Assembly: GCA_020536535.1 (NCBI GenBank)
Contig: JAHLWZ010000004.1
Location: 372,001-436,000, forward strand
From: Pelomyxa schiedti
Lineage: Eukaryota > Evosea > Pelobiontida > Pelomyxidae
DNA length: 64,000 nt
Direction of reading: 5' to 3'
The translations under genes were made by a program, and so were the position numbers. Positions 9,523 to 19,594 of this stretch are shown piece after piece. Position 1 is the first letter of the stretch; every line of letters starts with the position of its first letter. The notes under the pieces are model-generated. The model did not search any database and was not told the origin of the DNA. It saw only the letters and a list, made by a program, of their open reading frames with translations.

Positions 9523-11295
9523 ATGGATAAGTCACACAAGTCACTTCCACATGATGTGCTCTGGCGCTGCATGCTGACTGGAAGGGGTGCTGGGAGAACA
9601 CACCCGCGTGCCTTTGAGTGCCACTTCCGTGTTGGTCAGCGGGAACCAAGGGGAATTTCTCTCTTCCAGTCGATGGCCGAGGACCAGCACGATCCCAAAA
9701 TGCTCTGGATGCTTGGGGAGTTCTACCTGCGGGGGCAGGGAACAGACCCTGACCCAATCAAGGGCCTGCAGTACTTATACAAGGCCGCGGATGCCGGCAG
9801 TGTTCCTGCATTATGGGCCATATCCCAGTGCTACTTCACCGGCATGTACGGAATCGAGAAAGATTACGCCAAATCTGTTCCTTTTCTCCAGCGCGGAGCT
9901 GATGCCGGAGATCCGGATGCGCTGTATATTCTTGGAAACTGCTTCTTGGGCGGAATGGGAGTGGCTGAAGATCATAGCAAAGCGGCTGCTTTATTTCAGA
10001 AAGCTGCCGATCTTGGACTTCCTGAGGCATGCGTGGATCTTGGAAAACTTTACCTTCAGGGTAAAGGCGTTCCGGTTGATGAGAGAAAGGCCTTTCCTCT
10101 TTTGCAGAGGGTTGTAAATGATCCCAAGGTTGGATGGGAGGCTCAGCTCAATCTCTGTGACTTCTACTTGTATGGTATGGAAGGAGTGCAACGGGACGTG
10201 CAGAAAGGTCTGTTGTATTTGCAGAAAGCTGTTCAGAAAGGCGATCCAGAAGGTTTATTTCGCCTGGGCCAATGTTACAACGTTGGAGTTGGAGTCGAGA
10301 GAGATATCAAAAAGGCAGTAGAGCTTTTTCAGCGGTCTGTGGAAGGTGGTTGTGCTACCGCAATGTACAGCCTCAGCGAGCACTACCTGAAGGGTGATTG
10401 CGTTCCACGTGACCCAGTAAAAGCTATTTCACTTCTGCAGAATTCTGTTGAGATGAACGATCGACAAGGATTATGGCGCCTCGGCAGATGTTATGACACT
10501 GGAGAAGGAGTCACGAAAGATGTAAGAAAGGCAGTTGAACTTTACCAGAGGTCTGTGGGACGTGGTTGCGTATTAGCAATGTACAACCTCAGCAAGCACT
10601 ACATGAGCGGCGAAGGCGTTACATTTGACCCTGAACAAGCAGTCTCGCTTCTAGAGAGAGCTTCAGAACATGGATACACTCCGGCAATGTGTAAACTTGC
10701 TCACTATTACAAGGAGGGAAAGGGAGTTGATGTGGATATTGGGAGGGCAATTTCGCTCTTGAATAAGGCCGCTGACGCCGGATATATTAAAGCAATGAAC
10801 GAACTCAGTGTCAATTACAGCTTGGGACAAGGTATTCCCATTGACATGAATCGCGCCGCTTCGCTGATTCAAAGAGCATACGATATGGGGAGCAATGAGG
10901 CCGCAATCGCACTTGGATGGGGTCTGTTGATGGGTGCTTACGACATGACACGCAACGTCCAAAGAGCCATTCCAATCCTGAAGAAAGCATCTGAAGAGTC
11001 ATCTGATGCCAAAACCATGTTGGCAATGTGCTATGAATGTGGCGTGGGCGTGGCCAAAGACATGAACATGGCCAACTCCCTCTTCCAACAAGTCATTGAC
11101 AAGGGCTACACAGAGGCTATCTTCAAGGTTGGTGCATACTTAGAATCCGGTGCCTTGCATGGGCCAAAAGACATCGCCAGAGCGTTTCAACTTTACAGAA
11201 GGGCTGCTTGTGCTGGAGACCAAAGGGCACAGGCCAGGTTTTCTTCACTCTTGAGCTTGTGCTTGAACGTGTTTGAGGAGCTTTCGAGTACGTAG
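9523..11295 (+). CDS. Sel1-like repeat protein
   Basis: This is an unusually intron-free gene for this window, giving about 590 residues from ATG 9523. The frame is open further upstream (to about 9370) but without ATG, and the upstream part lacks repeats, so 9523 is preferred. From about residue 45 the protein is a solenoid of some fourteen Sel1 repeats of about 36 residues, for example LGEFYLRGQGTDPDPIKGLQ, LGNCFLGGMGVAEDHSKAAA and LGRCYDTGEGVTKDVRKAVE. Sel1 repeats are helical pairs related to TPRs and usually serve as scaffolds for protein complexes. The short N-terminal part (SLPHDVLWRCMLTGRGAGRT) is not recognised. No signal peptide or membrane segment is seen. The gene converges on the LNR gene, 348 bp away. 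Confidence 0.92.
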   Translation: MDKSHKSLPHDVLWRCMLTGRGAGRTHPRAFECHFRVGQREPRGISLFQSMAEDQHDPKMLWMLGEFYLRGQGTDPDPIKGLQYLYKAADAGSVPALWAISQCYFTGMYGIEKDYAKSVPFLQRGADAGDPDALYILGNCFLGGMGVAEDHSKAAALFQKAADLGLPEACVDLGKLYLQGKGVPVDERKAFPLLQRVVNDPKVGWEAQLNLCDFYLYGMEGVQRDVQKGLLYLQKAVQKGDPEGLFRLGQCYNVGVGVERDIKKAVELFQRSVEGGCATAMYSLSEHYLKGDCVPRDPVKAISLLQNSVEMNDRQGLWRLGRCYDTGEGVTKDVRKAVELYQRSVGRGCVLAMYNLSKHYMSGEGVTFDPEQAVSLLERASEHGYTPAMCKLAHYYKEGKGVDVDIGRAISLLNKAADAGYIKAMNELSVNYSLGQGIPIDMNRAASLIQRAYDMGSNEAAIALGWGLLMGAYDMTRNVQRAIPILKKASEESSDAKTMLAMCYECGVGVAKDMNMANSLFQQVIDKGYTEAIFKVGAYLESGALHGPKDIARAFQLYRRAACAGDQRAQARFSSLLSLCLNVFEELSST

Positions 11296-11643
11296 AAACA
11301 CAAAACGTCACTTAGTGACGCTGTGCACAAGAAAAATTTGGTGATGATTTATAGGAAGAGCCCTCTTTTTTTGGTCCGGGCCGTCTCCCAGAGGGAGTGG
11401 CAGATGTGTTTGTACTGAAGATTGGGACCAACGCTTTTAAGAGTCTCTTCGAGAGACATGAATACAAAGTTTTTCGTTTCTCAAACAAAAGGAGATTACA
11501 CTGGCAGGTTGTTTCTGCGTGATGGCAAGACATCTGGTGGTGCCTCTGACGTCTGCTGATGATGATGGTTGGGACGACCAGAAGACACCTGCTCGGAATC
11601 ATGGCCAATAGCATGGCAGTCATAGTAATACCATCTAACGTTC
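11296..11643. other. Convergent intergenic spacer
   Basis: Nothing recognised between the Sel1 gene and the LNR gene, which converge here. It would hold their 3' untranslated regions. Confidence 0.5.
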
Positions 11644-13204
11644 TCACCAGCGGTCAGTGCAAATGTGTAGCACGCGGACGCCCTCTGGCGACCACTCAGT
11701 GTATCTCCACAGGTTGTTGTCGATGAGTATGCAATCAGAGTTGGTCCAATAGTATATCATTGACGGTCTGCCATGACAATCTGTGTTGGCAAACGTAGCA
11801 TCCCACGCCGGCCTGGGCATGTGATTAAAATAAATGAATAAATTAATCCTAACAACACCCAAATGACGAGAGATATACACATAGAGAAACAAACATACTC
11901 TTCCTTGAACCAGTCATTTATGAGGGCATCAAATTCGTCCACAGTGGCACAACCTTCGAGGAGGTTCCCAGATTCAGGGTAGCATACCGGTTCCGAAGGG
12001 CAGTCACAGACCCAATCGTTCTGATTTGTGCAGTACTTGGCTAATACCTCGAGGGCATCCCCAGTGCATGTGTTGTCAACAAACTCCGCGGTGTAGTACA
12101 CGAGGGTAAAGTCGCAGTCGCCGCCATCATATCCACAATCCTCATTGTTGCACCGATCGTCGCAGTGATTATTACCAATCATATCCTCGTTACACCACCA
12201 AATATCGCGATCAGTGTAACCATCCATCTGGCCGCAATAGCCATCTAAGTTGTGTGTTAGGCTCGTAAACTTGATTACGACACAGTTACAACACAGGTAA
12301 CACAGAACCAGAATCACACACAGTCAAGAGGGGGAGAGAGATATTTTCTCAATCTATAAGGGACAAACAAGCGTCGCAGTCGCCGCCGTCCCGATCGCAG
12401 TAATCGTTGTAGCACTCTCTGTCACAATTCCCGTCACCAACCTGGCTCCTTAGGCAATAGGGGTAATCGCAGTAGTCCCCGATGACGTTGTCACACTCAT
12501 CGCCGTCCCAGTTGCAGTCCTCCGTGTAGCAATCCATGTCCCCTCGTCGTTCGGAATGTAGCACGAGGGAGAGCACAAGCCCTCACAGTCAGTGAATCCG
12601 TCGCAGAAGCATTCCTCGGTCCAGCAATCTATGTCGCATTGTTCGTTGCCAATCAGCCAGGGATAGCAGTTAGGAGCACAACTGATGAGCACTGGGACAT
12701 AGGAAGTGAGGGAGTTAGAGAAACAGCAAAACCAAAGGTTGTAAAAACAAAAAAAGAAGCTGCTACTACTACAACTACACACTGCAGTCTCCGCCGTCCC
12801 ACGCACAGTCGACGTTGGCACACTCCCAATTACACACGCCATCTCCCCAGTCCTCAGCCGCGCAGTTCCAGTCGCCGCACGACTCCTCCGTCACAGCAGT
12901 CTCCGCCGTCGCAGTTGCATTCCTCTGTCATGCATCGCGGGTCACATCCGCAGTCACCGATTGGATTCTGGAAGATCCGGGGTTGCAGATGTCTGTTTGT
13001 TATTGTAAATGAGGCAATAAAGCAGCTTTAGGCGAAAAGGAGCGGGAGGGCACCTCTGCAGTGGCCCTTGTCGGAGGAGTTTTCTGTGCTGAAGCACTCT
13101 ATGTCGCATTTGCCATCACCGATTCGACCATGACAACTGTCTCCCCATCCTTTGGAAGCAAAGGCGACTGCGGACAGGGCAAACAAAGCAAGGATGCACC
13201 TCAT
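11644..13204 (-). CDS. Secreted Lin-12/Notch-repeat (LNR) protein
   Basis: A signal peptide (MRCILALFALSAVAFA) starts at 13204 and is followed by about seven LNR modules, the small Ca-binding Cys-rich units known from Notch. Examples are CHGRIGDGKCDIEC (near 13160), CMTEECNCDGGDC (near 12930), GDGVCNWECANVDCAWDGGD (near 12820), GNEQCDIDCWTEEC (near 12630), GDGNCDRECYNDYCDRDGGD (near 12400) and CDDRCNNEDCGYDGGDC (near 12150). A distinct Cys-containing tail with FTLVYYTAEFVDNTC and DATFANTDCHGRPSM ends at TGA 11646-11644. The reading frame breaks between modules near 12885 and again at GGGG near 12547, with no plausible intron at either point. This may reflect indel errors or a decayed gene. 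An in-frame start at 13276 exists but would hide the signal peptide. Confidence 0.78.
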
Positions 13205-13315
13205 GTTGTTTGGGTGCGTGTCTTTTCGGTGTTTGTTCTCTGAGACGAGAGCCTTGGTTTCTTTGTTTTTCTTCACTGTTTTAGCAATGACGTAAAATGA
13301 AACTGTTGGCGGTGT

Positions 13316-16300
13316 TCACAGAACCGAGTCGTTGTCCTGAGCAGAGGAAAGCATCAAATTTGATTTCCATGACGGCCTCTGTTGTTGGTCTTGCTGTGCT
13401 GTTTTTGTTGAACTTGTGGTCTGAGTGGTGGTATCTGGTGGTTCTTGTGGTGTGAATGATGATGGAGCTGGTGCAAATGGTGTGAATGTGGGTGCAGAGT
13501 CCTCAGGGTTATCTAGCCCGCTGCTGTTTGGTTTTTCTTCTGCTGTGGATGCGGATGTTGCTTTTGTGTTGACTACCATCTTTGGTATGAGCATTGACTT
13601 GAATGTAGGAAGTGAGGGAGTGGATGCTGACAGGAGTGATGGTGCGGATGATGGAGCAGCGGCTCCAAGGGGTTTGACTTGGACAACCTTTTGTGTCAAG
13701 GGGTCAAGGTATCGGGAGCCCCTTTTTCTTGCCGGCTGTATTTGGGTGAATTAATTAGGCTGGTGGATAAGTGGAATACTGGGAGTATTTTACAAACCGG
13801 TAGGGAGGAGTTCTGCTGCGGCATGGAAGTGATAAGGAATTTCGATTTTAGTAGAACGGATGCCGCTCCTGTTGCCTTTGACTGCTCCGGAAGCGGTGGT
13901 GACAGTGATGACAATAGTACATTTGTTGGTAAAGGGTTTGTGGGTAATGGTGATGAGAGACACCTTGGAGGTTGCGTTTTGAGAGGTGTGAGGAGTGAAG
14001 GTGCGGGTGTCTCTGACTGGAATGTTGGTGTAGTTTGTGTGGTGGTGTCTGGCTCAGTGAGTGGTTCAGCCCGTTTCTTCGGCACCTCTTGTGATTCCAT
14101 GAGCTGTTGACCTTCGACGGGCTTATTTTCTGTTGTTGCATTTGGTGCAAATTTCGCAGACTCCGTTTGATGACCTTCCAACAATGAACCTGTGAAACTT
14201 GGTGTTTGCACTTCTTCAGATGGCTCTTGCTTGGTTGTGTCAACTTTCCCTTCCGCCGCTTTAGCAGTAGCAAGTAATTGCTCCATAAGTAGTGACGGCT
14301 CTGTGTCTTCCTTTTTCCCACTCTAAAAACCGTTAACGAGGATAATGGCTTGAGGTGTTGAAGCATTGCACCTTGGATACCCAGCGATGTGACTGTTCAT
14401 CCCAGACCAGATCCTCAGATTCATGGGTGTCCTCAGGAAGTAACATCTTTGGAGGACTTTTGAACAAACCAAACGACGGGATCGACATCCAACCCTTTTT
14501 CTTTTGTTAGGACCCTTTTAGGAAATGGAACTTGTACCTTTTTAGATGAGGACCCTGATGAAGATTGCGATTTTCTTTTGGAGGTCTCGGCGTCTTTTGA
14601 TGGGGGACGAGAATGAAGCGGTGTCCCTGGTTGAGAGGTTGTCGGAACTTTGGTGGGTTCTCTTTGTTCTGCGTTCTGTGACTGATTTCGCTCAGTTGCA
14701 AAACGTGTAGATTGGTTTTCATTCGTTTCGCCTACTTTCTCTTCCCAATCATTTTGCTTTTTTTGGGTGAAGATACTCGTAGGGGAAATAGTACTTTCTT
14801 CAACAGAGGGTGTTGGGCCACCGAATGAAGAAGGTTTTGGTGTTTCAGGCTCTTGTGGTGTAGTTTCTGTTTGAACAGAAGTATCTTCTTCTCCGGTACT
14901 GTTTTCCTCAGAGGTTTCATTTTCCGCGTTTGGCTCATCAGTGTATTGGTGGGCGACTGTCTCTGAAGTTAATTCAGGCCCTTTATCGAATTTTACACTT
15001 GTTGCAGGTGGTATTTGAGAGTCGGCGTTGCTGAAATACCCCAGACCAGGGATGTATTTGATAAATGAAAACACCTTCTTCCAGGCACTGCTATTGCTAG
15101 TGATTGTAACTATGATGAAGACTAATTTCAAAAAATTGCCTGTCTGAAGTTGTGTGAGCTTTCAGACGTTCAGAGAAAACACCAAGATAGTGGGAAAATA
15201 TTGAATTTGGCCGGTTATGTGGCATCTGTGATAGTTTCACAGATGTTACAGTGCGCACATACCTAGTGGATGTAAGGTTAATTTATTTGGCACACCTAAG
15301 GAACTTGGTAGCAAGATCAACCAAGCCCAAATCCGCGAGCCATTGCGCATATATAAATTTAAATACCTTTCACATTTTTAAAAAATCAATTAAGTCTTTG
15401 TGAGGCACACATGTAAAGAGGGAAGATTGAACTGGGGATTGCCTAGCAGCTTGGAGTACTCATAAACCTCTGTAGCTTGAATAGCTTGAGGAGTAATCCA
15501 CTGAGATTTGCGCTTGTGATCGGCACCTTCGAGGAGGTAAGTAAGAAAAGTGGTGTGTTATGTACCAAGAAGCACAAGGCGGGTATTGGGATTGTCACAA
15601 AAACCGAAAGCATAATCTGCAATACAGTAGCTAATTTATTTAAATTTAGGTGACACACTATGCAATAAAGATACCAAAAGTGTGCAGACACCACATTGCC
15701 TCGTACAGTCCACAACCGGTCTCCCAGTTCTCCAATCACTCCCCTGTCTGTGTTCATCTTATTGTTTGCTAAAACAACCGCTAAGTTTTCTCGCCAGCGG
15801 TCCAACAGGGGGATAGGGGATGTGTCATAACCGTTTGGAACAGCACTGAAGATCTCTGGGACAAATGCTGAGGGAAAAAAATCCAGAAAAAATAGAAAAT
15901 ATACCAGTAGGTAGAGCAGCTAATAATAAATAGAGGGTGCGTATGGGATCACCAGGGGGAAGAGCTCTCTGGGCATACTGCTTTATGGCTTCCATCTGCA
16001 TATTTGCTGGAAATTGATGACTTAATATAAGTGCATGTTCCCAGAGTTGCTCATTGATGGCATATTTGTAGGCCTACTCTGTATTAGCATTTACTTGGCG
16101 GAAAAAAGGGGGTGAAAAAAAATTTGTAGCACACCTCTGTTTTTTTGCCTTCAAGCAGTAGACTTTGGAAATGGGCAAATGCAGAAGGATCTATATTAGG
16201 CCGAACAGAAACGGGTTTCTACAGATAGTCAACAAAAAACTTCATTAAGTTTTCCGCACGGGTGTTGTTATATGCTTGGACAACGAGGATAAAAGAAGTT

Positions 16301-19300
16301 GTTGTATTTCTTGTGTGCAAGTTGGTCCTTTATTGTTTGTCTCATAAGCAATATTCCCTACAGAGAGTTATCGATTTCTCGCGCTATCAACAAGAAACCG
16401 TAGTGGCGAATGAGTATCTGCAGCAAACTCCAGAGAATGTCAACTCTATCTTGGGGTTGTGTCTCAAATTCGCATATTGGTGTTGCTTCTTGATGCTTCA
16501 AGGCTAAGAATTTTAATACAACGTCCTATGCTGCAGTTAAACTAAACTTGAGGAGAAATTAGCTAAAACCTGAGATATACTGCGATTCAGAGGACCAGGG
16601 AAGTCAGTGAATTCTCTCGTCTCTGAGGTGAGAGCTGTTTTCAAATTTACAACATGAACAGAATATGGAGGCTCCTAGAGAAGAAATCAGTTGTAACTTA
16701 ACTTTCACACTACATTTTGTGGATGGGAGTAAGCTGTTGCAAGAAGGCCACCAAATCCGAATCGTGCTACACACTTTCGGGAATGCATGTACTGAATTGG
16801 GTCAAAGGTTTTCCTTTTTTTCGTTACCCCAGGCTGCACACCAGTCTCTGCAATGAGATTACTTGTTCCTGGGATCGGTAATGGATTAGGCAGTTGATTT
16901 ATTTGGGGTGGGTTGACAGGGACTGATGTGACAGGACAGAGTTTGAGTGGTGCACTTGTCACAGAGATTCCAGGAAGGGCAACAGGCGGCATTGGAATTG
17001 CTTGTATCTCGGTATCAGGTTTAGAAACTTGGTGAACTTCCAAGTTTCTTGTTTCTGAAGATGTCTCGTGGGAACGGGTATTTGGCTTGAGAGTGGTAAT
17101 AGGTGATAAAACTAGTACATCAGACGCGGGTGTAGGCTTGCTGTTAGATAGTACACATTGGTCAGTGGTGGATGGGACAGGAATAAATGTGGGTGCTACG
17201 GGTACGACATCTGCCTGTGTGTTATCGTTGGTGGAGATCTCAGGATTATTGGTATTGATAGGGAGAATATTATGCAATGAGGCAGGGTCTGCACTATAGG
17301 TAAATGAGGGAGTTAGATTCGTAGGATTGGTTAAGGGGTGTGGAAGAAGGGATGCTTTGGGAAGTGGCACTATGTTTCCTTTTGGAAGTGGGACTGGTGT
17401 TGTGGTTGGCAATTGCACCCTTGTAGGTTGCAGACTAAGTACTTTTGCAGCTGGAATTACTGTGGGTAATGGGAGAGTAGGAAGTGGGGTAGTGGTAGTG
17501 GGAAGAGGGACGACTGGAAGTTGGACAGCGGGAAGTGTAGCACCGGGTGAAACTAATGTGGGCAAAGAGGTAGACGGAAGGGGTACCGTTGGAAGAGGGG
17601 CAGTGGGAAGAGGCGTGGCGGGAAGGACTGCTGATGTCTGTGATGCAGCCGAAACCTGCAGGATAGGCACTGGGGAAGATTTTACCAGAAAGGTTGACTT
17701 TGGTGTTGAAACTGTTGGTAGAACAGCGGGAAGTATAGGAATGTTAATTGGACGGGGTCTTGGGGCAATTTCAGAAGTTGTATTTTGGTTGATGGGTGAT
17801 AGTGTCGTTGGCAGAACAGGTAAGCCTGTTGGAGTTGAACTTGGTATTGGTAAAGTACTGACTACCACAGATTGTGAAGCAGGGAGTAGACTTGGTTGCT
17901 GTGCGGTAGAAGGAGTAGGAGATGGAACAAGTACCTTCATTGTTTGTGTGGAATTTGGTTTTGGTTGCACTATACTCTGGTTACTGTTATCCCCCAGATT
18001 TTTAAGTGGGGGGGATGGAATTAATGTCGCTACTCGGTTGGCAGAAGTAGGTGGTGGGACCAGCACTTTTGGAGTGGTGGACGGCACAGAAGAAATGGAA
18101 GAGCCAGATAAAAGTTGTGGTGACTGAAAAGTAGACGAGGGAATTGGAAGATTTACTGGTTTTTGTATGTTGGACCCTTGAGTTGCTGATGGTAACTGTA
18201 GGGAAAGTAAAGGTTGCGGGGGAGCTGTCAACAACTGTGGTTTCACAGGGACAGCTGTGGGAAGTGGAGTTGGTTTTGGTACAAGTAGTTGGCCAGATTG
18301 TGAAGAGGTGGTAAGAGGCAGTAGTTGAGTATTTGTTGTCCTTTGTGATGAAGCGGGTGCTTGGTTAGGCACCTGTGGTTGTGTGACTACAGGGGAAAGA
18401 ATTTTTGGAGGCAGTACTGTTTGTGGAAGTGGTTTGGTGGTGATAGGGCTGAATGGGTCACTGGGGAAAACTGGGGAATTTCGCGGAGCCGAGGTTGGAT
18501 TGGTTTGTGCTACAGGGACAGTGCTTTGGTGAGTTGACAGAGCATCAAAAAAATTGTCCTTCTCCTCACCAAACGGTATGGATTGCTCCTGAATTGCTGA
18601 AAAGGGGTCAGGAACCTTGTCTTTAGCTGGGATTGCTCTTGTTCCCACTGTTTGCTTGTTCCCCGTTGATGTTTGTGTTTGTGTTTGCGTTGGTGTTGGT
18701 GTTGGTGTTGGTGTTAGTACAGACATGGCCGGGCTGTTCCCATAATTCCCAAACGGGTCATCACCCCCCAGACCTGAAGAGGAAGGTTCTCCAAAAAACG
18801 GTATGCTCCCTCCTTCTTCAGCCCCCTCCTCGCCCTCGCCTTCCCCGTCGCCGTCGTCCTGGTCATCCCTGCCGGGTCCTCCCCATAATGACGGCGGCGG
18901 TGCGGCTGCAAACGAGAATGGTTTCGCAGGCGACGTAACTTGGGAGGGTGATGCCGGCGGTTTTGTGTTTCTCGCACTCGCACTCGCACTCGCGCTCATG
19001 CCTGAATTTGTTATCGCAGGTGAGAAAACAGAGCTCCCCGACGTTGATGTCGACGTGGGCGCGAGTGTCGAGACTGGCTTGGGCTGCTGCTGCTGTTGGT
19101 GCTTGGGGGTTAGTATCGACGCCGTGGGCTGTGGTTTTGCCCACAGTGACTCGTTGTGTTGCACGACCAACGGCGGTTGTTGTTGCTGTTGTTTGTGCTG
19201 CTGCAGCACTTGGATGGTGCTGCTGGTAGTAGCTGTCGTCGTGCCTACTGCCTTTGTGGTGTTGGTGGCGACTGCGGTCGATGGCCTTGCTGCTGCTGGT

Positions 19301-19440
19301 GCCGGCGCCGCGGGTGGCGCCGAGAGGAACGGCAAGGGGCCATCATCCTCGGCCTCGCCGTCGTCCGCATCCCCGCTCCCGAGTGAGCTGAAGAAGTCCT
19401 CGCCGTCGGCGCCGCTGCCAAAGGGTATGTTGTTCATCAT
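13316..19440 (-). CDS. SEC16: SEC16-like COPII scaffold
   Basis: SEC16 organises ER exit sites and COPII coat assembly. Exon 1 (19440-16714) begins MMNNIPFGSGADGEDFFSSL and encodes about 900 residues rich in Pro, Ser and Thr, with repeated IPFG motifs (SIPFGEEKDNFFDAL) and runs such as PLPTAPLPTVPLPSTSLPT. Its end carries the start of the central domain, CVARFGFGGLLATA. The next exon has REFTDFPGPLNRSISQ (the FPGPL signature). Further on, DRVDILWSLLQILIRHYG and RWRENLAVVLANN with IGELGDRLW (near 15800-15690) are the ACE1 helices. The C-terminal part is low complexity and contains RKRGSRYLDPLTQ (near 13710), like the SRYVD motif of Sec16 C-termini, ending at 13316. Many middle junctions (16600-15100) were not resolved. 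An alternative start is ATG 19509. Confidence 0.85.
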
Positions 19441-19594
19441 CAATTCCGATGAGAGGGGAAAGAAATCAGAAAATTTTTTTTTTGTTCTGGTGCTTGTGAG
19501 GTGAATCATTCTGCGTTCTGGTCTTGTCTTGAACTTTGTTTTATTTTTTTTTACATGCGGCTGGAATGAATTCGGAGGAATCGGTGTGGTCACA

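Noticed and set aside
12450-12842. Ser/Phe-rich stretch CSCSSSSFFFC as part of the LNR protein
   Set aside because: It reads through an intron of the LNR gene; the exon resumes after CCCAG with the LISCAPNC module.
17327-19504. Plus-strand frames of 230-266 codons opposite SEC16 exon 1
   Set aside because: They are antisense shadows of the Pro/Ser/Thr-rich coding exon, rich in Gly/Val/Thr with no motifs; the minus strand has the SEC16 signatures.
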